64,000 nt of DNA from Linum tenue (taxonomy: Eukaryota > Streptophyta > Magnoliopsida > Malpighiales > Linaceae): positions 68,573,676-68,637,675 of the forward strand of contig CAMGYJ010000006.1 of assembly GCA_946122785.1 (NCBI GenBank), given 5' to 3'. Every line of letters begins with the position of its first letter. The stretch's first letter is position 1. A program made the translations under genes and the position numbers. Of this stretch, positions 1 to 10,939 are shown piece after piece. The notes beneath the pieces are model-generated. The model saw only the letters and a list, made by a program, of their open reading frames with translations. It ran no database searches and had not been told where the DNA came from.

Positions 1-2
1 AT

Positions 3-1442
3 ATGCGCTGTTGCGCGCACATTCTGAATCTTATAGTGAAGGAAGGTTTGAAAGTTATTGGGGACAGCATACAGAAGATAAGAGATAGTATCCATTTCTG
101 GTTGTTAACACAAAGGAGATGGGAATTGTTTGAGGATACTGCTCGCCAGCTGAAGAAGCCCACTGGTAAGAAGCTCTTACTTGATTGTGAAACACGATGG
201 AACTCAACTTTTCTTATGTTGAACACGGCTTTGAAGTATAAGGAAGTTTTTAGCCGCTTGAGGATTCGTGAACCGAAGTACAAATGCGTGCCTAGTGAAC
301 TTGATTGGAGAATGACAGAGGAGATATGTACTAGGCTAGAGACTTTCTACAAGGCAACTAATCTTTTTTCTGGCACCAAATATCCTACTGCTAATTTATG
401 TTTTGCTGAGATTTGTGAGATCAAGATTGCCATAAATCAGTGGCGTGTTTGTGGGATTGAGAAAATTGAGAATATGGCCATTGAAATGCTGGAGAAGTAT
501 GATAAATATTGGTTAGATGTGCATGCTTTAATGGGGGTGGCAGCCATACTTGATCCGCGATTCAAAATGGATGTTCTGGATTGTTATTTTCCTGACATCT
601 ATGGTAGCAGCACTGAATTTGAGATGGATAGGATCCGTGGTATATGTCGTAACTTGGTGGAAGAATATGAAGAGAAGGCAAGGGAGAAAGAACAAGAGAA
701 TGGTCAATTGAGCTGTCAACAAAAGGGTGGCAGTGTTGTGGGGTCATTAGCAAGCAAATTTGACTTGTATGCTTCTCGAAAAAAAAGGAAACATGTGAGG
801 TCAGAGCTGGAGATTTACTTGGATGATGAAATTGTACCCAAATCACCCGACTTTGATGTTTTATGCTGGTGGAAGTCGAACAAAGGTAAGTATCCTCTAT
901 TGCATAAGCTTGCAAGAGACATTCTGGCTATTCCTATCTCTACGGTGGCCTCTGAGTCTGCCTTCAGCACTAGTGGACGAGTCATTTCTTCTCATCGGAG
1001 TAGGCTTAAGCCACACACCATAGAAGCTTTGATGTGCGCTCAGAGTTGGTTGCGTGCTAATTCAAAAGGTAATCTATCTATTATATTTGTAAATGTTATA
1101 ATATATGTAAACAAAGTTAGTGCAGTAGTTTATTTCTTACTCTTGTATTCAATGTTATGCTACCAGAGGAGAACCTACATGATACAGTTATGCATGATTC
1201 TGATGAAGAATCAGAGAATGAAACTGAGGTATTGCTTCTTCTTTCTTGATCTTCTGTTTTTTCTTGCTGCAATCTTGTTGCTTCTTTTATACTGTTGCAA
1301 TCTTGTTGCTTCTTTTATATTGTTGCTTCTTTCTTGCTGCCTTTTTCAAACTGCTACTTCTGTCTTGCTGCAACCTGGCTGCTTCTTTCTTACTACTGCT
1401 TCTATTTTGCTGCAGGGTAATGGCACAAAGCCAAAAAGTTAG
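3..1442 (+). CDS. hAT-family transposase (RICESLEEPER/DAYSLEEPER type), C-terminal part, 3 exons
   Basis: Partial coding region whose 5' end lies outside the window. The first visible residues match the hAT motif RCCAHILNLIV. Next comes the RNase-H-fold region (DUF4413 type, ending near LDPRFKM at about 545-570). The C-terminal hAT dimerisation domain covers about 800-1065 (ELEIYLDDE, then LARDILAIPISTVASESAFS). Read straight through, the frame runs into a low-complexity tail, but a spliced model is better: exons <3-1068, 1167-1228 and 1416-1442. Both introns are GT-AG and phases match. The spliced product ends in an acidic tail followed by GNGTKPKS. Catalysis is cut-and-paste transposition in the nucleus. 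No stop or frameshift is visible in this part, so the protein may be intact, but the N-terminal BED zinc finger and first catalytic Asp cannot be checked. Confidence 0.85.
   Translation: MRCCAHILNLIVKEGLKVIGDSIQKIRDSIHFWLLTQRRWELFEDTARQLKKPTGKKLLLDCETRWNSTFLMLNTALKYKEVFSRLRIREPKYKCVPSELDWRMTEEICTRLETFYKATNLFSGTKYPTANLCFAEICEIKIAINQWRVCGIEKIENMAIEMLEKYDKYWLDVHALMGVAAILDPRFKMDVLDCYFPDIYGSSTEFEMDRIRGICRNLVEEYEEKAREKEQENGQLSCQQKGGSVVGSLASKFDLYASRKKRKHVRSELEIYLDDEIVPKSPDFDVLCWWKSNKGKYPLLHKLARDILAIPISTVASESAFSTSGRVISSHRSRLKPHTIEALMCAQSWLRANSKGNLSIIFVNVIIYVNKVSAVVYFLLLYSMLCYQRRTYMIQLCMILMKNQRMKLRYCFFFLDLLFFLAAILLLLLYCCNLVASFILLLLSCCLFQTATSVLLQPGCFFLTTASILLQGNGTKPKS
1229..1415 (+). repeat. Pyrimidine-rich tandem repeat inside hAT intron 2
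   Basis: Imperfect repetition of units such as TTGCTTCTTTTATA and CTTGCTGC fills the 187-bp intron between the second and third visible transposase exons. The pyrimidine richness is compatible with an extended polypyrimidine tract. The straight-through translation of this stretch is leucine and cysteine rich and should not be read as protein. Confidence 0.6.
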
Positions 1443-1945
1443 GAGTAGAGATGTTTCATGTTTGGCTATTTGCTGGTCTAGAGGAAGGGACGCAGCTGCT
1501 GCCTGCATAAAGTTTCAAGATTGGCATTATCTTAAGTAATTGAAGTTTTGATCAATTAGTAGTTGAGTTTAAGAGTTGATTTTGGATTTGTGTTTGAAAA
1601 TGAATATTTTGGGAGGTTTGCCTTAATATTTTTGGATTCTGGCACTTGGGAGGGTTGCCTTAATATTTTATGGATGGTATTAGCTATTGAGTATTTGAAA
1701 AGTATTTATGGATGGTGATTGGTGTGTTATACAGGTTAATTTTTATATCTGCTATAGCCTATAGGTGGATTAACGAAATGGGGCAGGGCGGGTTTTACCC
1801 GCCCCGTGCGGGGCGTACCTTGGGTCAAAAAACCTTGCCCCGTCGCGGGTCGCGGGGCAGGGCGGGGCATTGTGATAGATGGCAGGGCAGGTCGCGGGTT
1901 TAGGGGTACCCGCCCCAACCTTGACCCGTTGCCATAACTATCTCC

Positions 1946-2937
1946 AACACACAACATGTTGAGTAACCTTTGAGTACCATTTACTTCTCCACCTTTGATT
2001 TATTATTTCATATTGGAATTCTAAAATCAATTGATTTCACCGCTAGTCTTCGCAGATTTGACTTTCTAACTTTTAGGAAAACACTTTTTTTTTTCTATCG
2101 GACGTTTACTTGAGGGTTTTGATGATGGATTTGGTAATGGAAATTTATCCATCATGGACTTGAACGAAAATTCATCATTTTCCTTGGGGAATTAGGAAGA
2201 TGGAATCTATTGGGCCCACGAACTTTGAGGGTCCAAATTCATGGAATCCACGAACTTGGAAGTTCCACCATTTGAGGTGAGATTTGGGTGATGGATTATT
2301 ATGTCACCTAACAAAAGAATTAAAAAAAATAAACAAATTGAAAAAATCGAGTGCGAAGGAGAAAAGAAAATCGGTCGGAAATCTGCTGCAATCTTCTCAC
2401 CTTGAAGCTCCGTTGATCTCTGAAAACCTCTGCCATCTTCCCCACCGTTGTACTTCCTTCTCTCCATCTTCAAAATTGGAGAGATTAAAGGCAGTCCCTA
2501 ATTCCATCAACCTCCAAATTAGAGATTTCACGATTGGAGAGATTAAAGGCGGCCCCTAATTCTGCCGCGGACTCCTATTCCACATCGATTGGACAAACAA
2601 ATCCCATATTCACACTATGCTCTTCCGAGGCGACAAATGTTCTGCCCCGAAATTCGTTAAAATCCCCAAGAGAATCGCCGGAGGCGGGAAAAGGAGAAGT
2701 TACAATCAACAACGAGGCTACAATGGGCCGTGGCGGCCAAAGTCGTGAGGTCGGCGGCCGGCTTCGTAGATGTGGACGAGCTTAGTCAGGTCGGCGATGT
2801 GGAGTGATTTTGAACCCGAAATCCTCGAAGACGAGCTCATCAGTGGCGTGCTAGATTGAAGAAAAGGCAAATAAGGGTTTGTTTAAGAGGAGGGTGGAAT
2901 TTGGAGGCGAGATTGTGAGGTGAGTGGAGAAGAGGTA
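1946..2937. other. Intergenic, no supported gene
   Basis: Mixed-composition sequence between two hAT elements. A roughly 30-bp segment containing TTGGAGAGATTAAAGGC is present twice, at about 2476 and 2534, with a few differences. Short open frames occur here but none resembles a known family. Confidence 0.5.
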
Positions 2938-4177
2938 GCTCCGGATAGGGGTGGTCGTTCGGTTGTCGGTTAGCGGCTAACTAGTCGATTTAACCGATAA
3001 CCGCCAGTTAATGGCTAACTAAAAACTGGCGGTTGGTGGCTGCTGTCAGGTGTCGGCGAAGTGTATTGGTGCTTTGGTTAGCGAGTAACTGAAGCCGGTT
3101 AACCGGCTAACCGAAGCTAACCGACCAATTTTCAGAACCCGGCTAGACGCCGCCGATCACCCAAAACGAAGCAGTTTTTTTCAACCAAAAACTACCCCAG
3201 CCAGCTAGCCCAACCCCAACCCTAGCCTCCTTCGTCGACTAACTCTCACCACTCGCCAAACCTCACTCTCACCCGCCGCCTCCACCCTCCAAGACGACCA
3301 AACCCATTACCCAAGTCATCGACGACAACCTTCAATGACCCCGCGACCCACGGTGACCTTTCCTCGACTCCCCGCGTCGCCCGCGGCGACCTTCAACGAC
3401 CCCCAGTGTTGCCAGCGACCACCCTCGACGGCTTGACCCCCAGCGACCCTCCTTTGAACACCGCAACCACCGCCCGGACCTCCGATGCCGGTGCCAGCAA
3501 CCCTCCACCGAGATTTCCCCCGCCATCTCCCTCCCCTCGCTGACCTCGCCTGCAACCGGCGACCCCCTCTAACTCGCCGGCTTCGTGAACAGTCACCCAC
3601 GAAGTCTTCGACCATTATAGATTCGCCGTCCCCTTTGAACTTTGAATTGTAAGTTTTTTTTTTATAATGGGATTTGATGATGATTTTAGTTGTAAGTTTG
3701 ATGATGAGTTTAGATTATAAAAATTATTATTGTGGTTGTGGGAGTTAATGATGCTTTAGATGATAAATTAATTATGCTTGTGGGAGTTAATGATGATTGA
3801 TGATGCTTGTTAGAATTTCTTTGAATTGACTATTGAGTTTCAATTTCTCAATTTGAGTAATTGTTTCTGTAGGTGAGACCTCCGACTCCTCGTGGTGGAC
3901 GTTGCGGACGAGGTTCCCCTACTGCTGAGACTGCTCCTCGTGGTGGGAGATCTTCAGCTCCTCGAGGTCGTGGTGGTGCGGGGTGCCACAACCCCTCTTG
4001 CTCAGACCCAAGGTTGAGTTGGGCGTTCAGGGTGGAGAGGGAAGGGTTTAAGCAGTTCATGCTGGTTATTCAGTCACTGTTTAAGATACATGGGGGAGAG
4101 CTATAAGAGATTATTGCTATCATATCTTCTTGGAGAAAAAGTGCATTTGATTGAGTTTTTTTTAATTAAAGAGCAAA

Positions 4178-4430
4178 GGAAGAGTTTCAATCACCACATA
4201 TACATGGACTTCTGATAACAACAAGAATTACATGTGTGTGACTGCTCACTTTGTTGGAAATGATTGGAAGTTGCAGAAGAAGGTCCTATTCTTTGTTCCC
4301 ATCACAAGTCATACTGGAAAGGATATTGCAGAGAAGATTGCATGAGTTCTTGAAGAATGGAAGGTGAAGAATCTGTTCTGCATGACCATAGGCAATGCAA
4401 CTTCAAATGATGTTCTGATTCGGGCCCAAA
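4178..4430 (+). pseudogene. hAT transposase fragment, central region
   Basis: Translation gives the hAT signature around the first catalytic region: ITTYTWTSDNNKNYMCVTAHF, then DWKLQKKVL, then ATSNDVLI. An in-frame stop follows EKIA and the frame is cut off where an LTR-like sequence begins at 4431. The preceding exon-like segment (about 3870-4100) is Gly/Arg/Pro rich and could belong to the same transposase N-terminus, but that is weaker. Confidence 0.7.
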
Positions 4431-5142
4431 TGTACACATTTACCCCTCATTTCGTATTTGTTTAGCTTAGTATTTCATCATTCCTCGACATATTACACGC
4501 TAGTTTGTGCTTGTTTTGATACGTTCCAGGCCCTAGCACATGTGGAAGGGTCGAGGTCAAATTTTGGGATAATTGGAGGTCAAAAAGTGCAAAAAACCGA
4601 ACAAAAGTCCGAAGACCTTGACAATTGCCCCGTAACAGTGAAGTGCAGGCATCCAGGAAGAAGCCGCAGTTCACGGTCAAACAAGGGAGTTTATGGTCTC
4701 CTAAGACCGTGAACTGGAGCCACAAACCGTGAAAATCGAGCAGTCCAACGAGGTTTCAGAGGTTACTGACGCCAAGGGAGTTCACGGTCGCTAAGACCGT
4801 GAACTGGGGCCAATGACCATGAACAACAAAAGTGAAGCGGTGGGTTTTGGAGACGGCACTGAGTTCACGAACTTGTTTAGGTGTTCACGGCCGTGAACTG
4901 GCCAACGCGTCCGTGAACTGGTAACTTTTGGGCAAATACGTAGACAACTGCGGGGAGAGAGAAAGAAGAGCTGGTTTTTGGAGAAGAATTGGTTTCTTTC
5001 TCTAGGGTTTTGACCCAAAACACCATAGGGGAGTTCTAGAGAGTGAGAGAAGGATCTTGGAGCTTAATTGAAGGCATTGTTCAAGCTTGGGAGCAAGGAA
5101 TCAAGCCTAGAAGAAGAAGAAGATCTAGAGGTTTCTTTGTAA

Positions 5143-5148
<6 letters not shown>

Positions 5149-5180
<32 letters not shown>
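5149..5180 (+). repeat. (CT)16 microsatellite
   Basis: Uninterrupted CT dinucleotide run of 32 bp, directly followed by AGAAACTCAC. Confidence 0.97.
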
Positions 5181-5181
<1 letters not shown>

Positions 5182-5543
5182 GAAACTCACTCTTTTCTCT
5201 TGGGTGGTGTAGATCCCTAACTAATACTTTGTAATTACTTGTTTATATTGAATGATTTTGTATGGGTTTGCATCAATTTGAGCATTAGAGGTGTCTTCAT
5301 GGTGATTGTGCTTAGTTGTGCTTTCCAAATCTTGTGTGCTTACCTAACCTAGATTAGAGGAAAATCACACCTTTTTAGGTAGGCTTGACAAGCTACGTTT
5401 TCCTGGGCACTTTGCGCCTACTATCTAGGTTAGAAATGAGCATCCCCCTTGACTCAAGTTTGCATCTAGGTTGGTTGTGATTAAGCCGCTCAAACTCTGG
5501 TTTGAGGGAGAGCCCTAGGCAACCCCTAGAGACTGAGTGAGAG

Positions 5544-5700
5544 GATCGATTTCGTGGCAAATCGATCTCTAGTGAATCCATCCCGTGACAAATGGATCCC
5601 TTGTTGCTCCTCCTAGTGGTTCCCCTAGACGTTGTGAGTGGATTGATCCCGTGACAAATCGATTGCTAGTGAATTGATTCTGTGACAAATCGATCACTAG
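5544..5700. repeat. Imperfect direct repeats with CGTGGCAAATCGAT / GTGACAAATCGAT
   Basis: Four degenerate units of the form GATYGATTYYGTGRCAAATCGATC, each itself partly palindromic, spaced about 25-65 bp apart. No function can be assigned. Confidence 0.65.
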
Positions 5701-6178
5701 TTGCTCACTCTCGCGGTTCACAACGACCTACACCACACGACTCCATTCAATCCAATGAGTCATGGTAGCTAGTTAGGGGGAAGCAACTCCTGGGTGAAGC
5801 TCCCTTTGTTAGAATTTTCCTTTATTTACTTTTCTTTGCTTGTTTAGTTTGTAGTTCAATTAGTTCTAAACCCAAAAGTTGTTTGCTAGATAACAACCTA
5901 AGCGATTGAAGTAGGTGTACATGGATCGGCCCGGGTTGATAATTAAAACTTACTTGCCCTATGTTGCACCCCTCTAGAGTTTAAAAACTTGGGCTCTAGA
6001 GGGGATTTCTAGTGTGGTGTTTTGTGTGAGTCATGTTCTCGGTGATTGCATGAGAACGAAGTTAAAGGAGTGGGGGTGTGATTTGATGGAGGGGAAGTAT
6101 CTGCAGTTTGATGTGTGGCACACATCATTAATTTGGTGGTGCAAGATGGACGGGAAGTGATTGTAGGTGCTGGGGCAG

Positions 6179-6513
6179 GTTAGGGACGAGATGGAAGGGC
6201 TTCAAGCTTCGAGACAATTATGGGAACATCGAGCACTCGAAGCCGATTCTAAGCTCCAGTCTCTAGATTCATCTGTAAACAAAAACTAATCTCCTATGAA
6301 TTTTCTGGCAAAGAATTTGTTAACTAACTAAGCTTCTTTGTCGTTGGCAAACAGGAATAGGAGTGGAGACACAAAGCCGGTTTCTTGGTGGACAGATCAA
6401 AGGAACTCGAAGAGAAAGTTTCCGAGCTTCAGAAGGAGATCGAGAGGCTCAAGCACGAAGCAACTAGGTTACTAGAGACAATAAAGCCATTGGACGACAA
6501 AAATTACCTATAG
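6179..6513 (+). pseudogene. Two-exon coiled-coil gene fragment, identity unknown
   Basis: Segment 6179-6274 translates to a charged helix (VRDEMEGLQASRQLWEHRAL onward) and ends at a GTAAAC donor. After an ACAG acceptor, 6355-6513 gives a second heptad-like stretch (LEEKVSELQKEIERLK) ending in a stop. A stop codon lies just after the acceptor in the coiled-coil frame, so the piece is broken. The intron-like gap suggests capture of genomic DNA by the surrounding hAT. The source gene is not recognised. Confidence 0.35.
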
Positions 6514-6964
6514 GAACTCCCAATGAGACAGAGAAGGGATTTATGGTATGTCGGATGAAGGAGAATCAACACCACGACAAGCAACAACAACAATTCAGGA
6601 TGAAGGACGCGTTGAGGGAAGAGAGAAGGAAGTTGATCTCAGCAGGCATTGGTGGTGGGCTCAAGAGATCACCTTTCAAAGATGTTGGTAACGCAGTACC
6701 ATTACCACTCCAAAACTATAGTTGTGGTTGTAGAAAACCTACAGAAGAAACCGTCTTTTTTCCCCATTTGTGCATAAAAAATGAGAGAACTAGTTTGTGC
6801 TCCTAAATACGAGACTTTACAACCGACATTATTCAAACAGAACTGAATTGATATGTTAAAACCAAATAACAACATGTCTAAGAATCTAGATCAATCTAAA
6901 AAATCTGAGAGTTTTCCTTAGTTTTTACATGTAGGTAGATGATCTTAGCTTGGTATCACAAGCT

Positions 6965-7378
6965 TCAAGGGTTAGGCTGGGAGCAAGAGCTGTCCCATGT
7001 TGCAAGAGAACTGCTAGCACCATGGTGATGTTGTGGATAGCTAGTGAAGTGGCGATCGACGACGCCGATGACATGATCATCGTGAATATGATCATAGCTG
7101 AACTGTCCATGCAACGATCCCCATAAGTCTTCAATTAGGCTCAATTCATCGTAAACAAAGGTTTGTTGTGCAGGATAATGGATTCTTCCGAAGTGACCAA
7201 TATGAATCTCCATCTGTGTCTGAGTTGTTACCATCGACAAATTATTCCCCTCCTCTCCACCATGAAGATTGTCTACCGCCAGTGTGGGATCATGGACGGT
7301 CTGACCAGTGATCGTAGCATCCTTAGGTCCGTCGTGATCAAAATGAGCAACATGGTCGGGTGAGAAGTCGCCTCCCAA
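6965..7378 (-). other. Unidentified 137-codon open frame, His/Asp rich
   Basis: The longest minus-strand frame in the hAT interior. The product is rich in His and Asp (FDHDGPKDAT, YDHIHDDHV, YPQHHHGASS) with no signal peptide, membrane segment or motif I recognise. It lies between hAT transposase pieces and may be a captured coding fragment or chance. No promoter or splice context supports it. Confidence 0.22.
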
Positions 7379-7763
7379 GTCTAATTCCCTCTATTGAGGA
7401 GCTCTCCTCAGGCTGTCATTGTCGACCTTCTTGTAAATCCTGCACAATACGTAGTCATCCAGATGTACAAAAAATAGACACACATGATAATCAACAAATC
7501 TCCACAAATTTCGTCAAATTATGTGTTCAAGTAGCCGTTTGAGTAAACTGCTATTGGATTAAAATTACTTCTGAGATTGTAAGTAAACAAGATGATCACA
7601 CACAAGATCCAATCAAACAAAGGTAATCACTACAAAAATGCAAATAATCAAGTAATTCCTCTCATCAACACAAGTCTTTAGCACGTGTTCAAATTACCAA
7701 GAGACAAAGTTTTAGCACGTGTTAATTTATATAGCATGTGTGCTTGATCTGGTTTCCTAGGTT

Positions 7764-8692
7764 TTGGAAATGATTTATGGGGGTGTGAAGGGAGGAGAAA
7801 TTGAAAGTTCCATTAAAAGGGAGATGCGCCAGATGTTTGAGGTTTATAAGGGGAAGTATGGATCAAAAGCATCATCCTCTGCATCTGAGCCTACCACTTA
7901 TGAGAGCATTGTTGGTGGTATTTATGCTGAAGTTGTTGGTGATAGGATTAAGAAACTTGAGGAGAGACTCAGGAAGAGGAAAAAGAAAGCACTTTTGCAG
8001 GAAACATGAAGTAACTATGCTGAGCTTGACATCTATTTGAAATGTCAAATTGATGGCATCAATGAGGAGAGTGATGATGCCAAGTTTTCCATCTTGGGTT
8101 GGTGGTCTCGACGCCCTAGAATATATCTGATTCTTGCTTAGATGGCTAAGGATATCCTAGTTGTTCCCATCTCTTATGTTGCCTCAAAGGCAACATTCAG
8201 CTGTGGCGGCCGGATTCTCATTCCATTCAAGTCCTCTTTGAGCGATACAATGGTGAAGGCATTGATTTGTGCTAAGGATTGGATAAGGTATCCAACTACC
8301 GGATACAGAGAGATTGACGAGAAGGAAGATGATGAAGAGAATTTGGATTTGGAAAGTGGTGAATTCTAAAACACTCCAATTGTTCAAGTTTTCACTATTC
8401 TTTCCACCTAATTCAATGTATGAATGTCCTACTAACACTTTATTTTATTTTTTCTTACTCAGTGAATGCCACTTTCCAGTTTATAATGGAAAGTGCAAGT
8501 GATACTGGCAATGTTGCCAATGAAGATGCAAGTCTCAACATTCCAGTGGAAAATGAGCAGGAGGGTGAAGAAGAAGTGTCGGAGAAAGAGTATGATAAAG
8601 ATGGATATAACGATTTTGGTCATGATTTCTTGGGCCGATTGAAAGAACATGGTTATGTAGATATTGGTTCTTCTTCCGCTGTTGATAAGTGA
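7764..8692 (+). pseudogene. hAT transposase fragment, C-terminal dimerisation region
   Basis: Frame pieces show IKREMRQMFEVYKGKYG, then an in-frame stop near 8007, then AELDIYLKC. After another stop near 8140 comes MAKDILVVPISYVASKATFS (8142-8369), which is the hAT dimerisation motif. A likely intron (donor GTGAATTC near 8359, acceptor TTACTCAG near 8461) leads to a final acidic exon ending at 8692. Two stops and the missing middle part show that the gene is dead. It belongs to the same element as the fragment at 4178-4430. Confidence 0.75.
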
Positions 8693-9587
8693 TGAATGAT
8701 GATGATGTGTTGTTGATTTGTTGTTGCTATTTGGAGGATCAATTATGAATTGTGATATGTGAATTGTGGAGTTTATGACTTTATGTTGTTTAATTAATGA
8801 ATTTGAGACATTAATTTGGTGTTTTAGATGTATTTTCGATGCAAAAGGGATTGAAACTTTACTTTGGGTGATTTAGATGTAGAAATGTAGGGTTGAGCCT
8901 TTAATTTTATGCGATTTTACTGTTTTGTTCATGCAGGTGGGACTTAGGTCACCCAATTCGTGGGTTGACCCTCGTCGCTCCCGGATTGTAGCGTTAAAAT
9001 GCGTTTTAATTACAAAGCGTTGATAATTCATGAATTAACATTCACTGGAGCGCGAATTATATATGGAAATTTGCGTATCTCTTCACGAAATGGGTTTAAT
9101 TAGAGATAAAGAGAAAGTCTTCGTTCAACTGGTCATTCTAGCGCCTTTCATCGTCAAATCAACCATCATCGATGCAATCCTTTCTCTTTCCTTCTGCAAA
9201 CTGTTGTCGATGAACTGAGTTAATTAGAAAGCAAGAGAAAGACTTCTCATCCTAGCTCAGGTGGTCGCTTAATCGCCTTCTTGTGCCGAATCGACGGTCG
9301 CCAACGAATTCTTTCTCCCCTGCAAACTAGTGTTGTCACAGTGCTGTTTCTAGATTATGAGTTCATCGCTTAAGAGATCTTTGGGAAGAGAAAAGATTAA
9401 TTTGGCTGTTGCATGGAGAAATTGATCACCAAAAACAAAAGGAGAAGAACAGAGCTTTAGATGCTCTGGCTAAGCAACGGAGAAGAAGGAGAAAGAGAAA
9501 GTGTAGGAAGAGAGAGAGAGAGATGGGATTATTTTTTTTTTTATTTCTGAGTGATATCAATGAGATAAAATAGTTAACCTTACAATT

Positions 9588-10058
9588 CTACCCAGGACCC
9601 CTTAAAGACTCTACTGAGGCTACCCCCAAAAAATCAAAAGATTCTAGCTCTACAAGAGTCAAAACCAGTGCTTTACGCGCCACTCTATAGGCAGCACTGT
9701 TGGCGGATCTAGGTACCGCCCTAAACTCTATACAAACAGACAAAGAGCTAAGGATTTGGAGACACTCTCGTAACACCGGACCACCAACGAATCTTCTGAG
9801 ATGCCTTGACGGACTTGGTTGACAACCACTTCGGAGTCGCCTTCGACTATCACGTGGGACAAGGATCTTGAGGCTACAAAGGAGATAGCATCCTTGAAAG
9901 CTAGAAGCTCTGCCAGATAAGGGTTGTCTATTCCTTTATGCTGCAACCCAACCGCCAACCTCACATGCCCGTCTGAGCCTCGGATAACAAGCCAAGTCGA
10001 ACACGAGGAGGCACTAACCGCTGCGTCGACGTTGATCTTCAAAAAGTCTTCTGGAGGG
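9588..10058 (-). pseudogene. LINE ORF2 C-terminal RNase H-like domain
   Basis: Translation on the minus strand starts LKINVDAAVS, continues with YLAELLAFKDAISFVA and VIVEGDSEVVVNQV, and after a frameshift near 9750 gives FRAVPRSANSAAYRVARKAL. These match the reverse-transcriptase-like RNase H family (RVT_3 type): the INVDAA strand, the AEL(L)A helix, the EGDS acidic residue and the ANSAAYRVA end motif (consensus N..AH.LA). One frameshift makes it non-functional. Confidence 0.8.
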
Positions 10059-10101
10059 GGGACCCAAGCGGTGGCTGAAAAATTTGGGAGTAGGGAGCTG
10101 C

Positions 10102-10127
10102 GGGGGGGGGGGGGGGGGGGGGGGGGG
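10102..10127 (+). repeat. G26 homopolymer
   Basis: 26 consecutive G residues within the LINE fragment (a poly-proline run on the minus strand). This run can form G-quadruplexes, and its true length is uncertain in most sequencing chemistries. Confidence 0.9.
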
Positions 10128-10939
10128 AAGGAGACTGGAAAATTCGAGGACCTGGTTGTAGAACTGTCTGGCTAAGGAACAGATATGAGGTTGGATAGAG
10201 AGATGGGAAGTTTGTGAATTGTGGTGGGTTGACAGTTGGTAATGACAACGACAGAGAAGGGATAAGTGAAAGTGAAAAGAAAAAGAAAAAATAATAGTGA
10301 AAAAATTAAATAACAATAAAATATAATAAATGATTTTTTTAAAACAAAAGATAATAGATATTTATTATAGTCTACCAAAGTATTAGAGTTATTTATTAGT
10401 GAAATTAACACTAAAACATTTCACCTTATTTGTAGAGTAGGGTACAATGTACTATTTTAGGCTAATTATATTATAAATGAGTTAAAATAATGTATTATAA
10501 ATATTATAATAATTAAAAATAATATAATAATAACGCTCTATTCGCGCTTTCAATATTGAATTCTTCTACGATAGATGCTTTCGGGCTCCCGTTCTCGCTC
10601 TCGCTCTCGCTCCCGCTCCCGCTCCACGAACTGGTTACCTAAAGTGGGACTAATTTCCATCGGTTACCGGTCGGTTTTCCTGTCAAAACCAAACCGACAG
10701 TCACCATTCTGTTACCATGGATAACCAAACCAAAATTGATTAACCAACCGGTCGGTGGTCGGTTAGCTGTGGCTTCCCTCCCGGTCAGTGGCCGACAGCT
10801 CTATAGGGTGGCTCGGTTTAACTGATAACCATGAATTCATGTTTCAGTTAAATCGGAACTGACCAAAGGACACCCCTAGCTCAAGATGTCGCGTTGGAGG
10901 TTCGAGTTGATTAGATACCTTTGGTTGATGGGGAGGCGG

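Larger units (their letters stand above)
1..1945 (+). mobile_element. hAT transposon, 3' part (5' end outside window)
   Basis: The window opens inside a hAT transposase gene that ends at 1442. Downstream, 1775-1935 is packed with GC-rich inverted motifs of the type GGGCGGG / CCCGCCCC. It closes with a TTGCCAT-like end at about 1932-1938, a decayed version of the TTGCCATCCCTA terminus seen complete on three short hAT copies in this window (ends at 17322, 36090 and 41734). The exact 3' end and target-site duplication cannot be fixed, because the terminus is mutated and the 5' end is off the window. The shared subterminal motif suggests, as inference, that this larger element belongs to the family that mobilises the short copies. 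Confidence 0.72.
4431..6000. repeat. LTR-like insertion in the degenerate hAT
   Basis: Starting with TGTACACATT, this block interrupts the hAT transposase frame exactly where homology stops, and it has LTR-like composition. It contains paired inverted motifs on AGTTCACGGTC / GACCGTGAACT (about 4680-4930), a (CT)16 run and imperfect repeats with GTGACAAATCGAT. I could not find a matching 3' end or target-site duplication, so the right border is approximate and a solo LTR is only the preferred reading. Confidence 0.4.
9529..10196 (-). mobile_element. 5'-truncated LINE (L1-type) 3' end
   Basis: A minus-strand insertion with a poly(A) tail (T run at 9531-9541 on the plus strand), flanked by a 12-bp target-site duplication AGAGAGATGGGA at 9517-9528 and 10197-10208. 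The coding remnant is the RNase H-like domain typical of plant LINE ORF2 C-termini. It has lost its 5' part, as is common for target-primed reverse transcription. It inserted into the older hAT at 2946-10878. Confidence 0.8.
2946..10878 (+). mobile_element. Degenerate 7.9-kb hAT element with internal insertions and gene fragments
   Basis: The left end starts TAGGGGTGG and the right end is CCACCCCTA-like (GACACCCCTA), forming short terminal inverted repeats. Flanking 8-bp sequences GCTCCGGA (2938-2945) and GCTCAAGA (10879-10886) agree at 6 of 8 positions, as expected for an old hAT target-site duplication. Both ends carry subterminal motifs built on GGTTA(A)CCG (2960-3125 and 10655-10850). Between them lie two pieces of a hAT transposase (4178-4430 and 7764-8692), an LTR-like block, a coiled-coil gene-like fragment, an unidentified 137-codon frame and a LINE tail. 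The element cannot encode a working transposase. Confidence 0.6.

Noticed and set aside
1246..1539. Leu/Cys-rich frames over 1229-1508 on both strands
   Set aside because: They are translations of the pyrimidine-rich repeat in a transposase intron.
3316..3615. Gly/Arg-rich minus-strand frames in GC-rich DNA
   Set aside because: Low-complexity composition with three overlapping open frames and no motif; typical of GC-rich sequence without stops.
10014..10316. Proline-rich minus-strand frames
   Set aside because: The proline run is the G26 homopolymer; part of the frame is LINE and part is flank.
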